Assembly (NCBI RefSeq): GCF_000001735.4
Contig: NC_003071.7
Location: 7,557,151-7,621,150 of the forward strand
DNA length: 64,000 nucleotides
DNA from: Arabidopsis thaliana
Lineage: Eukaryota > Streptophyta > Magnoliopsida > Brassicales > Brassicaceae
Reading direction: 5' to 3'
Shown piece by piece: positions 23,395 to 33,408 of the stretch (positions are counted from its first letter, which is position 1; the number at the start of each line of letters is the position of its first letter). The notes beneath the pieces were generated by a model. That model was given only the letters and a program-made list of their open reading frames with translations, did not search any database and was not told the DNA's origin. The position numbers were made by a program, and so were the translations under genes.

Positions 23395-24280
23395 AAATAG
23401 AATTAATTGTCTGAATAACCCTAAAAAATAAGAAACTTATACAAACAGGCATTTGCGTAATGACTTATAGAAATAGGTACTTTTGTTCTTGCGAAATGAC
23501 GGATTTACCCTCATTCATCTACAATAATAATAGCTGAGACTTTTGAGAACGACATCCATGGTGAACTCAGGCAATAGAAACGACGGTGTGTTTTTTTAAC
23601 TCAGCCTCTGCATTTTTGTTGTTTCTATTATCTACAAATAAATAATAAAATCAAACGAAAGCAAAGAGAACGAGAAACAGAGTGATTCAAAGTGGAAGAT
23701 TCACAGATAATTCACAATGAATATCATTTCCGATTTCGATTTTGCAAAATAAAAAAAAAAGGAGGAAAAAAGCTATGAAGAAGTCTATGCTATTACTAAT
23801 TCCTACCATATAATTTTCAAATTGGGTTTAAAATTGAAGATGAATTAGAGACTGTTATTCAATTTGTAAGGAGTAACATAACAAATTAGAGTTCAAGTTA
23901 AATATTTTGGGAAAAATTAATTGATTTGGTAAGTGGCTAAGATTGGAGTCCTTGGGTTTCATAGATACTATCTTTTTAGGGTATAGATTTCTTCTATGAG
24001 AACTTGTTTAATGGGAACCATCAACATGATTAAACTAGATTTTAAGTTTCTAGAAAAAAATGAAGAAAGAAGAAGAACACGATGGAGAAGAAGAAACATG
24101 AAGAAAAAGTAAAACACAAGGGCAAATCTGTCAATTCGCGTGTATGAAAGTTCCTTTTTTCAAAGCCCAACATGAAAGTGGCTATATTCAAATATTTTTC
24201 ATAAAAAGTACCTATATCAACAATAACCCCATAAAAATATTCTAATAACACAATGTTCTTGTTTTGGCAAAAATGTAGGA
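23395..24280. mobile_element. Probable nonautonomous Mutator-like (MULE) element
   Basis: The two ends are imperfect inverted copies. The left end reads GAAATGACGGATTTACCCT at about 23497-23515. The reverse complement of 24120-24150 reads CGAATTGACAGATTTGCCCTT, and both are preceded by an AGG-ACTTT stretch. The inside is AT-rich and noncoding. Borders and target duplication were not found. It adjoins the VANDAL-like element at 24281. Confidence 0.4.
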
Positions 24281-25023
24281 TAATAATAAGGATAATTTGC
24301 AGGCCACACCCTTTGACCATGTTTTATTTTCAGGGATTGGCAAAGTCAAATGTGGTTTTCACGTTTTGTCTTTTCAGCTGAAATTTGACCATTTTACCCT
24401 TGCTGCTACAGTTGAGAAACTATTGAATGTACGGTTTAGTTAGTCAGGTTTAGTTAGGTACACTGTTCCGGTTTAGTTGGAGATATTTTTGTTTCACTTT
24501 GAGGAGTGCGGCTGTACAGTTAGAAGGGAGATTTTTTCTTTTAAAAACTAAATGACATCAACATTTAATGGCCCAAAAAGTTTAGACGTGACTCTTGTCA
24601 CAATTAATGCAAAATCATCATTACATGTTATAATATTATAAAATTATTGATAATAATTGTTGAGTTAAAGATGAACCCAGAAACAAACATTAATTGCTAA
24701 CGTACATTGATGTTGAAGATGTGTTGATCTTGTTTATTTACGAAGTTTGGGGTCAAGACAAGCATTATCGTGTAAGTAATGAAGTTTTAAAGATTTTTTT
24801 TGTTATAATACACTATGATCTTCATTGTGTTCGAAATCAATTTTGTTTTTTTATAAAAAAATCCAGAATTTTTTTATTTCTAATTTTGTTGGTTGAAATG
24901 GTAAATGTGTAGATATTTATGTTTATAAGTGCGTATAACGAATTTCTATTTGTTTTTGTCGATATAATCATGTTTTCAGTTGCATTTATTGGGTTTCTCC
25001 TGAATTTATGAAGCAGTTGGGTA

Positions 25024-26125
25024 ATGGATAATCTCGTATTTACTATGGTCGGTGAGTGGAGATACAAAGAAGAAAAATGGAAATTTGAACCAGAGGAAAA
25101 CATGTTTGGTCGCTGTGTACGTGTTAAGGAAAACATGACGTACACGGAATTTGTATGTACACTAAGCGAGACTTTCAGTTTGAAGTCCATAGATCAATCC
25201 CATAATTAGTTACTGGATACGGGAGAGATGTTAGTGATGATAGATACTAAACGCCCTCCTGTCTACATTGACAGTCAAGTGAGGGTGGGATACGATTTTT
25301 TTTATTCGTGGTGGGTATCCTTCTCTCAACTTGTTTGTCTCTTTCATTACAACCGTCAAGACACTCGGGAATAATGTCTCTAGGACTCATGGTGACGATG
25401 CTGAAAGTGACCGTGTGTGTGATAGTGTTTTAAATGTTGATGAAAATAATGAGGCCATAGATTAGTAAGACGAGATTGAAGACGATAAAACAGATGAGGA
25501 TGAAGATGGGGGGACAACGAAGATGGTGATGGGTATGATGATTATCAGGGTGACGATGGATCTATGGGGGAAGTACCATCGATCCTACTATTGATGGTAG
25601 TGAAAGTAGTGGCGAAGATTATGATTACAACAAGTGGAACGATGAAATTGTAGAAGAATATGGAATAGGGAATGTTGAGGAGAACGTCATTCTCACACAG
25701 CTGATTGTTCAACATCCAAGGGAATTCAGTCTTCTGTTGGCAGAGTGTACGTACACAAGTCAGCGTGTACCTGGCGGAGATAACATTTCTCACCCGGGTG
25801 ACCGTACACCAGCTGTGACTCCAAGAAGTATGTGTCAACATGGTTTGTACCAATGTACGTACACTATAGATTGGAGAGTGTTTTTAAGAACAGAAAAGTC
25901 ATACAACAAACAATGTCTTATCTCGCAATCAAACAATCTTTTTGCTACAAGCAACCTAGGTCATATCCTACAAGATTGGTGATGGTATGCGTTGATGATA
26001 CTTGTCCATGACATTTGACTGCTCAAGTCGTCAAGAATTCAGAATATTTCAAAATCACATCGTATGAACGTCTTAGAATATATCTCGCCCACTGCCAATA
26101 TTGGTTTAATATTGTACCAATAAAA
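25024..26125 (+). pseudogene. MuDR-type transposase N-terminal remnant
   Basis: Fragments in changing frames. First an intact 61-codon piece from 25024 (MVGEWRYKEEKWKFEPEE, then FSLKS), which resembles the N-terminal region of plant MULE proteins. Then a stop, then VYIDSQVRVGYDF, an acidic Asp/Glu/Gly stretch (25480-25640), and at about 25890-26100 the block LVMVCVDDTCPWHLTAQVV, which is the MuDR zinc/DNA-binding-type signature. A stretch at about 25737-25880 carrying TGTACGTACA interrupts the order. No DDE or SWIM domain follows, so it cannot encode an active transposase. Confidence 0.7.
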
Positions 26126-26419
26126 TTTTCTTAATAATTTAATTTACAAACAAAGATGTACGTATATTATTACACATGTACATACATTAATTTACCAACA
26201 AAAATATACGTACATTATTACACATATACGTACATAATTTTCAATATGAGGAACAAATATTATTTCACCATCTATATCTATTTAATTATTATGTATGTAT
26301 GGAGATTATTGAGATATAAGAATACGTAATAAAATAGCTTGACTTATTAGAAATCGTACCATATACGTTCGACTAAATAATTTTGTGTACGTACACTGTA
26401 AATTGAATATACGTACACA
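25746..26419. repeat. Clusters of the palindrome TGTACGTACA and half-sites
   Basis: Full palindromes at 25746-25755, 25854-25863 and 26386-26395. Near copies: 26158-26165, 26177-26186, 26206-26214, 26226-26234 and 26410-26419. Single TGTAC or GTACA sites at about 25117, 25139, 25155, 25765, 25804 and 25846. The motif is nearly confined to this element. Confidence 0.8.
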
Positions 26420-27005
26420 GAAGAAATTTAATGAAGGGTATAATTATAATTTTCCAGTCATCTTCAACCTGTGTATCCTTTTCTGCAAACCTAATTTTGC
26501 GGCCATCTTTAGCAGTTTTCTCAAAATCTCATTTTTTATACGTTTTAATTACTATTTATATATAAATCTTGTAAACCTAGAGTATCTTTAGTTTAAAAAG
26601 CTAAATTGTTTGAATCTGTGATTTTTTTTTGCATTTTGTTCATCTCTGAAAACAAGAAATTTCTTCCTCAATTTTGGAGTTCAATGGAGAGATGTCGAAA
26701 TATGAAGAAGTGGATAATGAAGTTTGAACTTCTTTCTACTTCTCTTTCAAATCTCTCCATCTCTTTCTTTTCCTCTTTTTCTTCTTCTTTGGTTTCTTCG
26801 TTTCAGTTTTTTTTTCTTTTTTTTTTAAAACTGAACCGTAGAAACTAAACCGAAACCAACTGCTGTGGGGTGGTTGATCCTATTAAGGGTATTTTGGTCT
26901 AAAAACCATTCAAAAGACAAATGGTGAAAACCACATCTCACTTTGCTAAATCATGAGAGCAATTCTTTTTTTAGCCACTTCTGTGAAAATTTCTTTAATA
27001 ATAAT

Positions 27006-27421
27006 CTATGAGTTTTGCTCAAGATAATTTATAGAAGATTGGAAAAGCAATAAAAGTACAATATAATAATGCAACATGTTGGAGATACTTTATAAAAGTT
27101 TATGATTATCTTTTAAGTTAAGAATCAGTGAGAATATGCAAAAGTTTCCACGAGAAAATGCAATATGTTTTCGGTCATGAATGAAACAATGGAAATGTCA
27201 AAAGGAAAAACCCTAATTAAGGGTAGGGTAATGTGCTAGTCAAGATTTTACTTCTTCACCACGGCAGTGATTTACAAAAGTATTAGACAAATAAACCGGC
27301 CCTAAACCCTAAGCGAGTGATCACTTTGGAATTTAATTAACGACTTAATGATCAGATAGATTAAAATTCGTTATAAAATCAGACAACATTTACTACATCT
27401 TGGTCCCCTTAAGATTCGGTT
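27006..27421 (-). other. ALMT6 3' flank
   Basis: Likely holds the ALMT6 3' UTR. A telo-box-like CCCTAAACCCTAA occurs at about 27300-27312. A ~50-bp stretch (27250-27300) resembles one at 33238-33288 downstream of MLO8. No gene. Confidence 0.5.
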
Positions 27422-30400
27422 TTAACTTCTGCCAAAATATCTCCTAAGTCTCCTAAGTCTCATGAGTGTTGTCCATAATCCTTCTTGATCCACTACGTTA
27501 AGAGGAACCGGGTCTCTGAAATCTGCTTTTGTGCTTAGCTCCTCAAAAGCGTTTACAAGGTTCTCCAGCCTTGCAACAAACTCGATGAGAAGGGAAGCAA
27601 ACGTAGCTAAAGACAAAGAACTCGCGCTTTCGTATACTTTATATACTGTCTCATTTACCACAGAACCACCAATGAAGGACACACTTGGCCATGTCTCACG
27701 GTTTCTTAACATCATACTCTCTGTTGATTCCCATATCTGAGATTCATCATTACCACTAGCTGGATTCTGATTGTTGCTGCTACTGTTGGTATCCCAAATC
27801 TGACTTAAGGATTTGATCACTTTGGTCTCGTGAGCTTCTTCTTCATATTCTTCTGCTTCAGCTTTCTCTTTAGTAGCTGCCCAGCTTTCTGAGTTCACAA
27901 GAAGGTAGGATTTACTGTCTATTTTCATCTGTAGCTCCTCTGCTGCACGTTGAACGTCATTTAGAATCTCTCCCGGGCCTAGATTCTCCATTTTCTCCAC
28001 TTTTTCTCCAATCAAACGCAGAACTTTTGCGCCTTCATTGCCAACTCTTTGAAGCTCATGACGAAATGCCTGTCGTTTCTCTGGAGCTGCCTGTCATATA
28101 ACAAAGCCCCATTAATTTGTAAGAGGAATAAAATGTTCTTATATCATGCATGTAAGTGTAACCAAATTAACACCAAACATTTTTATTTGTCTATTAACTA
28201 AGGGCATCTCCATTGGGGGGTCTCTAATATAGAGACTCTCCATTAACATATAAGAAAAAATAAAAGAGGGGAGAACTCTTGGATACTGATGCGGGTAATA
28301 CTAAACAATCATATTCTACACACAAGCAAAATCCATCAACTTGTAACATGAAATAGTAATAATAAGGAACCTGTATCTCTGAAAGTATGCAACCATGTAT
28401 CGCCATGACGGTGAAAGCACAATGCCTTACTGCACCACTAAGTTTGACATAGTTTTTCCAGGGATGGTTAAACGTTCTGTAAGGTCCATGTGGAGGCTCC
28501 CATATGGCAAAATCGAGCTGCGAAAAAAGAGGAATTTCTTAAATCTCAATGCTATTAACATGCAAATTCTTTAGTTGTCTCAACTTCAAACATATGTACC
28601 AGAGATTCTTCCTGATTTGTAGATTGAATAGCGGACCTGTACCCACTGTATAATGGATCATCAGATGTTTGGTACGTGAGAATCTTCGAGGGTACTCTCT
28701 CATATTCCACACATTGCAAGTAGCCATTTACACATCCTAATTGTTTAATCAACCAAAACCTGAAATATCAGTTCAAACCCGAAAAGGAAACAAGGGACAA
28801 GTACATAAAATGCCAAAACCTGAAAACCCCGAAACTAAACTAAACCATAAACCAGATTGCCCACCATTTCCTTTTCACCGTAGAGTTCATATTAATAAGA
28901 AACAAATTCCAATAACTTTATGTTAAAATTCATAATCAAACTAATTGTAACATTTATTTCTTAAACCATTTGTATTCAAGATCTTCATTTCATATATATA
29001 CACATCTATAATATGATTTTACATTTTACGAATTGGATTGGTCCATCATAAAAAAATTCCATCTTTGTTTTCAAGGACCATTGAAGTAATATTTGTTTAC
29101 CTTCTAGGGAATTTGCCACACTCTTGAAATTATTGGCCACCAGTTTATGGAGATCCTCCCCGGCCCATATTGGAAATATGAATATATTCACAACCAAACA
29201 TGTGGTTGCACCAACAACAATAAACAAAAACCTGTAATACGCCGTGCTGAAGAAGTCTCCGGTATTGTTCCCCGAAACCAGAACAATACAGAATGTCAAC
29301 AAGAACACCCTGAATGCGTATTCATATGGCTTCATGGCCGGGTGGAGTTTTGAATAACTAGCAATGAAACCTGGTAGGTCAAGTTCAAAGCGAAAATGTT
29401 ACTATTTATCTTCAAAACCTCATGTAGAAGACAAGAAGACAAGGAAATGCGGCAACCTGCTAGGAAAATGCAGGTTATGATGATGGTTTGCTCGAAATCT
29501 CTTGATAAAACAGAGAGCCTCGCGATGCCAAGAGCGAGCCCTCCAGCAGATACTGTGCCTATCGCTCTGTTGAATCCTTTGACCAAAGTTGCTCCTGAAA
29601 TTAAACTTTGAGTTAGGGAAATGAATTTAAGTCGCCCAAAGAAAAATTATATCAAAGCTCACAGGCTACGAGAAATTTGAGCGAATAAACGAGCAAATAA
29701 AGATTAAAATGTGATAAGCATTATGCATATGTCATAAATAAGAATTAGACAAAACAAATTCATGTGATAAAAAAGCAGACACAAAATTCAAAAAATTATT
29801 ATCCAAAAAAGAATAAACTATAGTTGTATCAATTTATTAATCTTATTATAACTCAGCATAAAGTAACTATCAAATCAATTCAGTATACACTAAATACTAA
29901 ACCCATAGTTGGATAAAATGTATTTATGAATTTAATTTTATTTAATTTTTAAAATTGTTTATAAAGTATTTTCAAAACTTCATAACTACTGAAGTATTTT
30001 CAAAAATACATAAAATTATTTATGAAGTATTTATGCATTTATGAAGTATTTTCAAAATATTTATAGTTGGATAAAATGTACTCACCAAGTCAAAACTTAT
30101 AAATTTAAATTAACTTAATTTTTAAATTTTAAAAACTCGAGGGAAATGAAAATTAACAAATTGTTAAAACTAAGATAATTGATTAATGGCGGAATATGGA
30201 ACTGCCTAGTGCTGCTGATTAGGACCTGCTTAATACTGTTTAATTAAAAGTAAACAAGCAAACCGTTTTTACTCCAACGCTTAAGATCATCTCCATTGCC
30301 TTACCTCTCATGTGTGTCTGAAAGACTAATCATAGGAAAAATTAAAGACATTCTCTTTTTGGATGTCTAAAATATCTTTCCTAAAACATTTTAGACATCC

Positions 30401-30858
30401 GAAAAGAAGAATGTTTTTAATTTTAATCACGGTTAGTCTATTTTTACCATGGTTGGTCTTGGAGACATCAATGAGAGATTATGCAATGGAAATGTTCGGA
30501 GAGATAATCATGAACAAGAAACTAGAAAAGTCCAATCAAACAAGAAACATGCTCGCCCAAATTGAATGAATAGTAAGAATCAAGAACGAATGAAGTACGT
30601 ACCAACGGAATACTCGAAAACCACGACGACAGTAAGGATGCCCCATACAGAGTATTTACTAGCATCATGCAACGGCTCTTTGAGGAAAATAACAACGGAG
30701 CAGAGGGCAAGAGCCATTCCCATCTTCACCGCGAAGAAGATCCTTCGACGATCGGAATGTCCCAACTCGCACAGGTTTGTGATCTTGCGGAAACACATAT
30801 CTGAGTATTCATTCTGCGAGAGAAGCCTCTCTCTGCTTTGCTGATGAAATGGACCCAT
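27422..30858 (-). CDS. ALMT6: Aluminium-activated malate transporter 6 (anion channel)
   Basis: Six exons on the minus strand: 30858-30603, 29594-29457, 29370-29101, 28736-28600, 28517-28371, 28090-27422; 538 residues. Start ATG 30858-30856 ([10 protein letters not shown]); an in-frame ATG at 30924 would add 22 residues, and conservation favours the shorter start. The N-terminal half has about six membrane segments ([70 protein letters not shown]) with the family motifs [13 protein letters not shown] and WAGEDLH. The cytosolic C-terminal half is helical and acidic. ALMT proteins pass malate and other anions; ALMT6 (AT2G17470) is known as a guard-cell tonoplast malate channel controlled by cytosolic calcium and vacuolar pH. 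Intron 1 is unusually long (1008 bp). Confidence 0.96.
29595..30602 (-). other. ALMT6 intron 1 with internal repeats
   Basis: A long AT-rich intron. Direct 18-bp repeat ATAGTTGGATAAAATGTA at 29905-29922 and 30063-30080, and several copies of GAAGTATTTTCAAAA between 29960 and 30060. The pattern suggests a decayed local duplication or MITE. No coding frame of note. Confidence 0.6.
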
Positions 30859-32630
30859 TTTTTCCCCTAAATTACTCTGAAGAGAACCTTTGTTGTGTAC
30901 ATTAAATAGAAAGAAACTTTTCATTTGTGTCAATGGATTAATCTATACGTACGTTGCAATTACTTTCTTTTCCCATTATTCCATTAATGCAATACTTCAC
31001 CACATCATCTCTAAAAAACTTTGTAAGTTTTTGAATTTTACCTTTTTCGGTTCCTTATGTGTGGACCTGTGAGTGGGTGGACCCAATTATGAAGAGGTTA
31101 TTTATTACGCGGGTATTTTATACCTAAAGTTTAGGAAAATGTCAAAACAAAAGTTGCATGGTTAGTGTTGGCTCGTGAGTAATGTGACTTGTGACTTTGA
31201 CATTTTGAAAGCGTTACAATTTATTACATATCTATCCACCGCTCGCTCACCATTCTTCCTTTCAAGGTCAAGCCTACCCGCTCTTCAGTTGATATTTTTC
31301 CTATAGATTCTTTTTTGGGTCTGATTAGTAATTCGGTATCCGGCTTACTGTTTTAATGATTTACAATACAAAAGCGATTAAAAGCATTATCAGAACCGTC
31401 ATTCTCTTTTTAGACTTCGAATGGTAACCGAACCGTACCGTGCAATGTATAATCTATAAAAACCTTTCATTTAATGAATTTTTTAGGGAAGTTGTACTGT
31501 TTTAAGTTATTCGTAGACACGTTTATCTTGATTAATGAAACACTTAGCATGTATAGTACAAAGATACACATGCATGTGAAATGGACAAGTTATTAAAAAA
31601 TCATTAACCTACTGTAAAAGTTATTTGTAAGAAATTTATGCCCTCGTTTTGCTTGATTAATGATATACTTCTTCTGCAAGCAGATGACTAGTGATCAGTG
31701 TAAAAACTAGATGATCCCTCGTTTAATCTCTTGTCCAATTTATCTATTCATGCTTTAATCGCTTCCGCATTTTAATTCATTAAAAGTTTCGCTCTACACA
31801 ATTTTCTATTTATCTAATCAACAAAAAGAAAAGTTTACAGAAAATATCGTGGAGAGTAGATCTCCATGAGTTAAACGAATACTCTCATAGAGACAATACA
31901 TCAATCCTTAGAAAGCCACTCAAACGCAGTACATGTATAGCCCATATGGGCCTTTATGCATCAAACGTAATGCCCATCGAAAATACGATGAATTAACTAA
32001 AAGAGACTTTTAAGACAACCGTCACCTAAGCCTTCACTTTCCCGAATGTTCCCAAGAAGAAGTTGTCACCTATTGACAACAGGTGGTGGTTACACCCTTT
32101 CAGACCTCATCACTAAGTGTTCATGAGTTTATAGTTTAAGAGTTTTTGGTTTTTGTTTTTTAAAGTGTTTTTTTTTTTGTGTTTTTCTTTTTTACATTGT
32201 TCGTTTATGTTATGTTGTTATTCAGTTTTTCATAAATATTCAAAGTTTCTCATTAGATTGATTGATTATGAGAATGCCAATGCAATGATGTTTAGACCAG
32301 TTGGCCAATGGGAGGCAGCCAAAATTTTAAGCAGCTGATAAGATGTGTTACAAAACAAAAAGGCTTGCTCAATCATGTGGCCTATAATTAACTTCTTAAT
32401 TAAACTGTGGTTTGCTACCACTCATCTCAATTCGACTTTAGTTTAATATTGGTTAAGTAGAAAACTGAAAAATCAAACAAACGTTATGATTTATCTATAT
32501 AAGAGAAGATTGGTTTAGAGGTAAACGTGATTTTTTTTTTTGAAAACCCTAATGAATTTAGGGTTTTGGGGTATGAAATCTATATAAGAGAAGATTGTAC
32601 CGTTTCTTACTTTGGGAGAAACGGTACAAA
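30859..32630. other. Spacer upstream of ALMT6
   Basis: ALMT6 leader and promoter on the left, then AT-rich DNA. A TATATAAG-containing phrase (CTATATAAGAGAAGATTG) occurs twice, at about 32497 and 32580, the second within the flank of the dead F-box gene. No gene seen. Confidence 0.5.
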
Positions 32631-32673
32631 ATGATGATGCCAGACAACCAAGTTTTGGGGTATGAAATCTATG
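32562..32673 (+). repeat. Direct repeat of 21 bp flanking an ~70-bp insert
   Basis: GTTTTGGGGTATGAAATCTA plus T occurs at 32562-32582 and 32653-32673. The first copy looks like a misplaced duplicate of the F-box-associated coding text at the second. Confidence 0.75.
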
Positions 32674-33135
32674 AGCTTAGCTCTGATTCATGGAGGTTTC
32701 TTGATGTCCTCCCTCCGACTGCTTTCCATCATCTGCTAATGGTTTGTCTTTGAAGGGATCGGAAATGCTTATTGGCTTAAAAGGTACTGCTTACACAGTT
32801 TTGATTTTACAACCGAGAGATTTATATGAACATTTTACTGCTTAAACATTTTTGTCTTCCGCCATTTCTGAACCGTGATTATATGGCTCTATCAGTTGAT
32901 AGAGAAGAAAAACTCTCACTGTTACATCGGATTGATGAATCGAAGATGGAGATATATGTAACCAAGAAAGTACGTAGATACTGATGAAGTTGCTTTGTTG
33001 TGGAGCAAATTCTCTACAGTGGATTTACCCATTGGTGGTAATGGTTTCGAGCTTTACACGAGTCTATTAATTGACGAGGAGAAGAAAGTGGCCTTATGTT
33101 GTAACAGATATTTGAGAACCAGCTGGAAAATCGTT
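32634..33135 (+). pseudogene. F-box-associated (FBA) domain protein, pseudogene fragment
   Basis: Read across frames, the order of the FBA domain is clear: YEIYELSSDSWRFLDV, SLKG followed after a frame break by GNAYWL, FDFTTERF or a close form, then MALSVDREEKLSLLHR, MEIYVTK, LLWSKF and LLIDEEKKVALCC. Stops and at least two frame shifts break it, and no N-terminal F-box is seen upstream. FBA F-box proteins are substrate receptors of SCF ubiquitin ligases; this family expanded greatly in Arabidopsis with many dead copies. A duplicate of GTTTCGAGCTTTACACGAGTC at about 33045 and 33133 marks a second internal duplication. Confidence 0.75.
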
Positions 33136-33408
33136 TCGAGCTTTACACGAGTCTTTTAACCTTTTTACTAAACTGATTCTTAATATTTGTCCCTCATTTT
33201 CTTCAGCCTATTTTAATTAATATGGTCATCAATACATTACTTTATCGCCACGGCATTGATTTACAATAGCATTAGATAAATGAAACCAAAAAAAAAAAAA
33301 CTCTGGAGTGACACATCTTTACTACGATGGTTCTTTACTTGGCGCAGGCTTAACTCGAAAAGAAGTCTTTACTTGGCGCAGGCTACACCTTCACAATCCT
33401 GACTAGTC
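33136..33408 (-). other. MLO8 3' flank
   Basis: Likely MLO8 3' UTR. A repeated phrase TTTACTTGGCGCAGGCT occurs at about 33332 and 33367, and a relative of it (TTACTCGGAGCAGGCTTGAC) at 33431 inside the MLO8 C-terminal coding region, so the gene end itself looks tandemly duplicated. Confidence 0.5.

Larger units (their letters stand above)
24291..26995 (+). mobile_element. Degenerate VANDAL-type Mutator-like element, ~2.7 kb
   Basis: Flanked by TAATAATAAG (24281-24290) and TAATAATAAT (26996-27005), a 9-of-10 match suiting the 9-10-bp target duplication of MULEs. Ends are weakly inverted: left GGCAAAGTCAAATGTGG and the reverse complement of the right end AGCAAAGTGAGATGTGG both close exactly 66 bases from their border, which supports the borders. 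Inside are remnants of a MuDR-type transposase N terminus (25024-26125) and arrays of TGTACGTACA. The lack of long TIRs suits VANDAL families. The catalytic part of the transposase is not seen. Probably corresponds to a TE gene near AT2G17460. Confidence 0.7.

Noticed and set aside
24042..24320. 92-codon minus-strand frame rich in Phe and Ile
   Set aside because: It crosses the inverted end of the proposed MULE and the border of the next element; composition follows the AT-rich DNA.
30859..30924. 22-residue N-terminal extension of ALMT6 from an upstream ATG
   Set aside because: In frame and possible, but the inner ATG gives the usual family length of 538 and the extension has no known counterpart that I recall.
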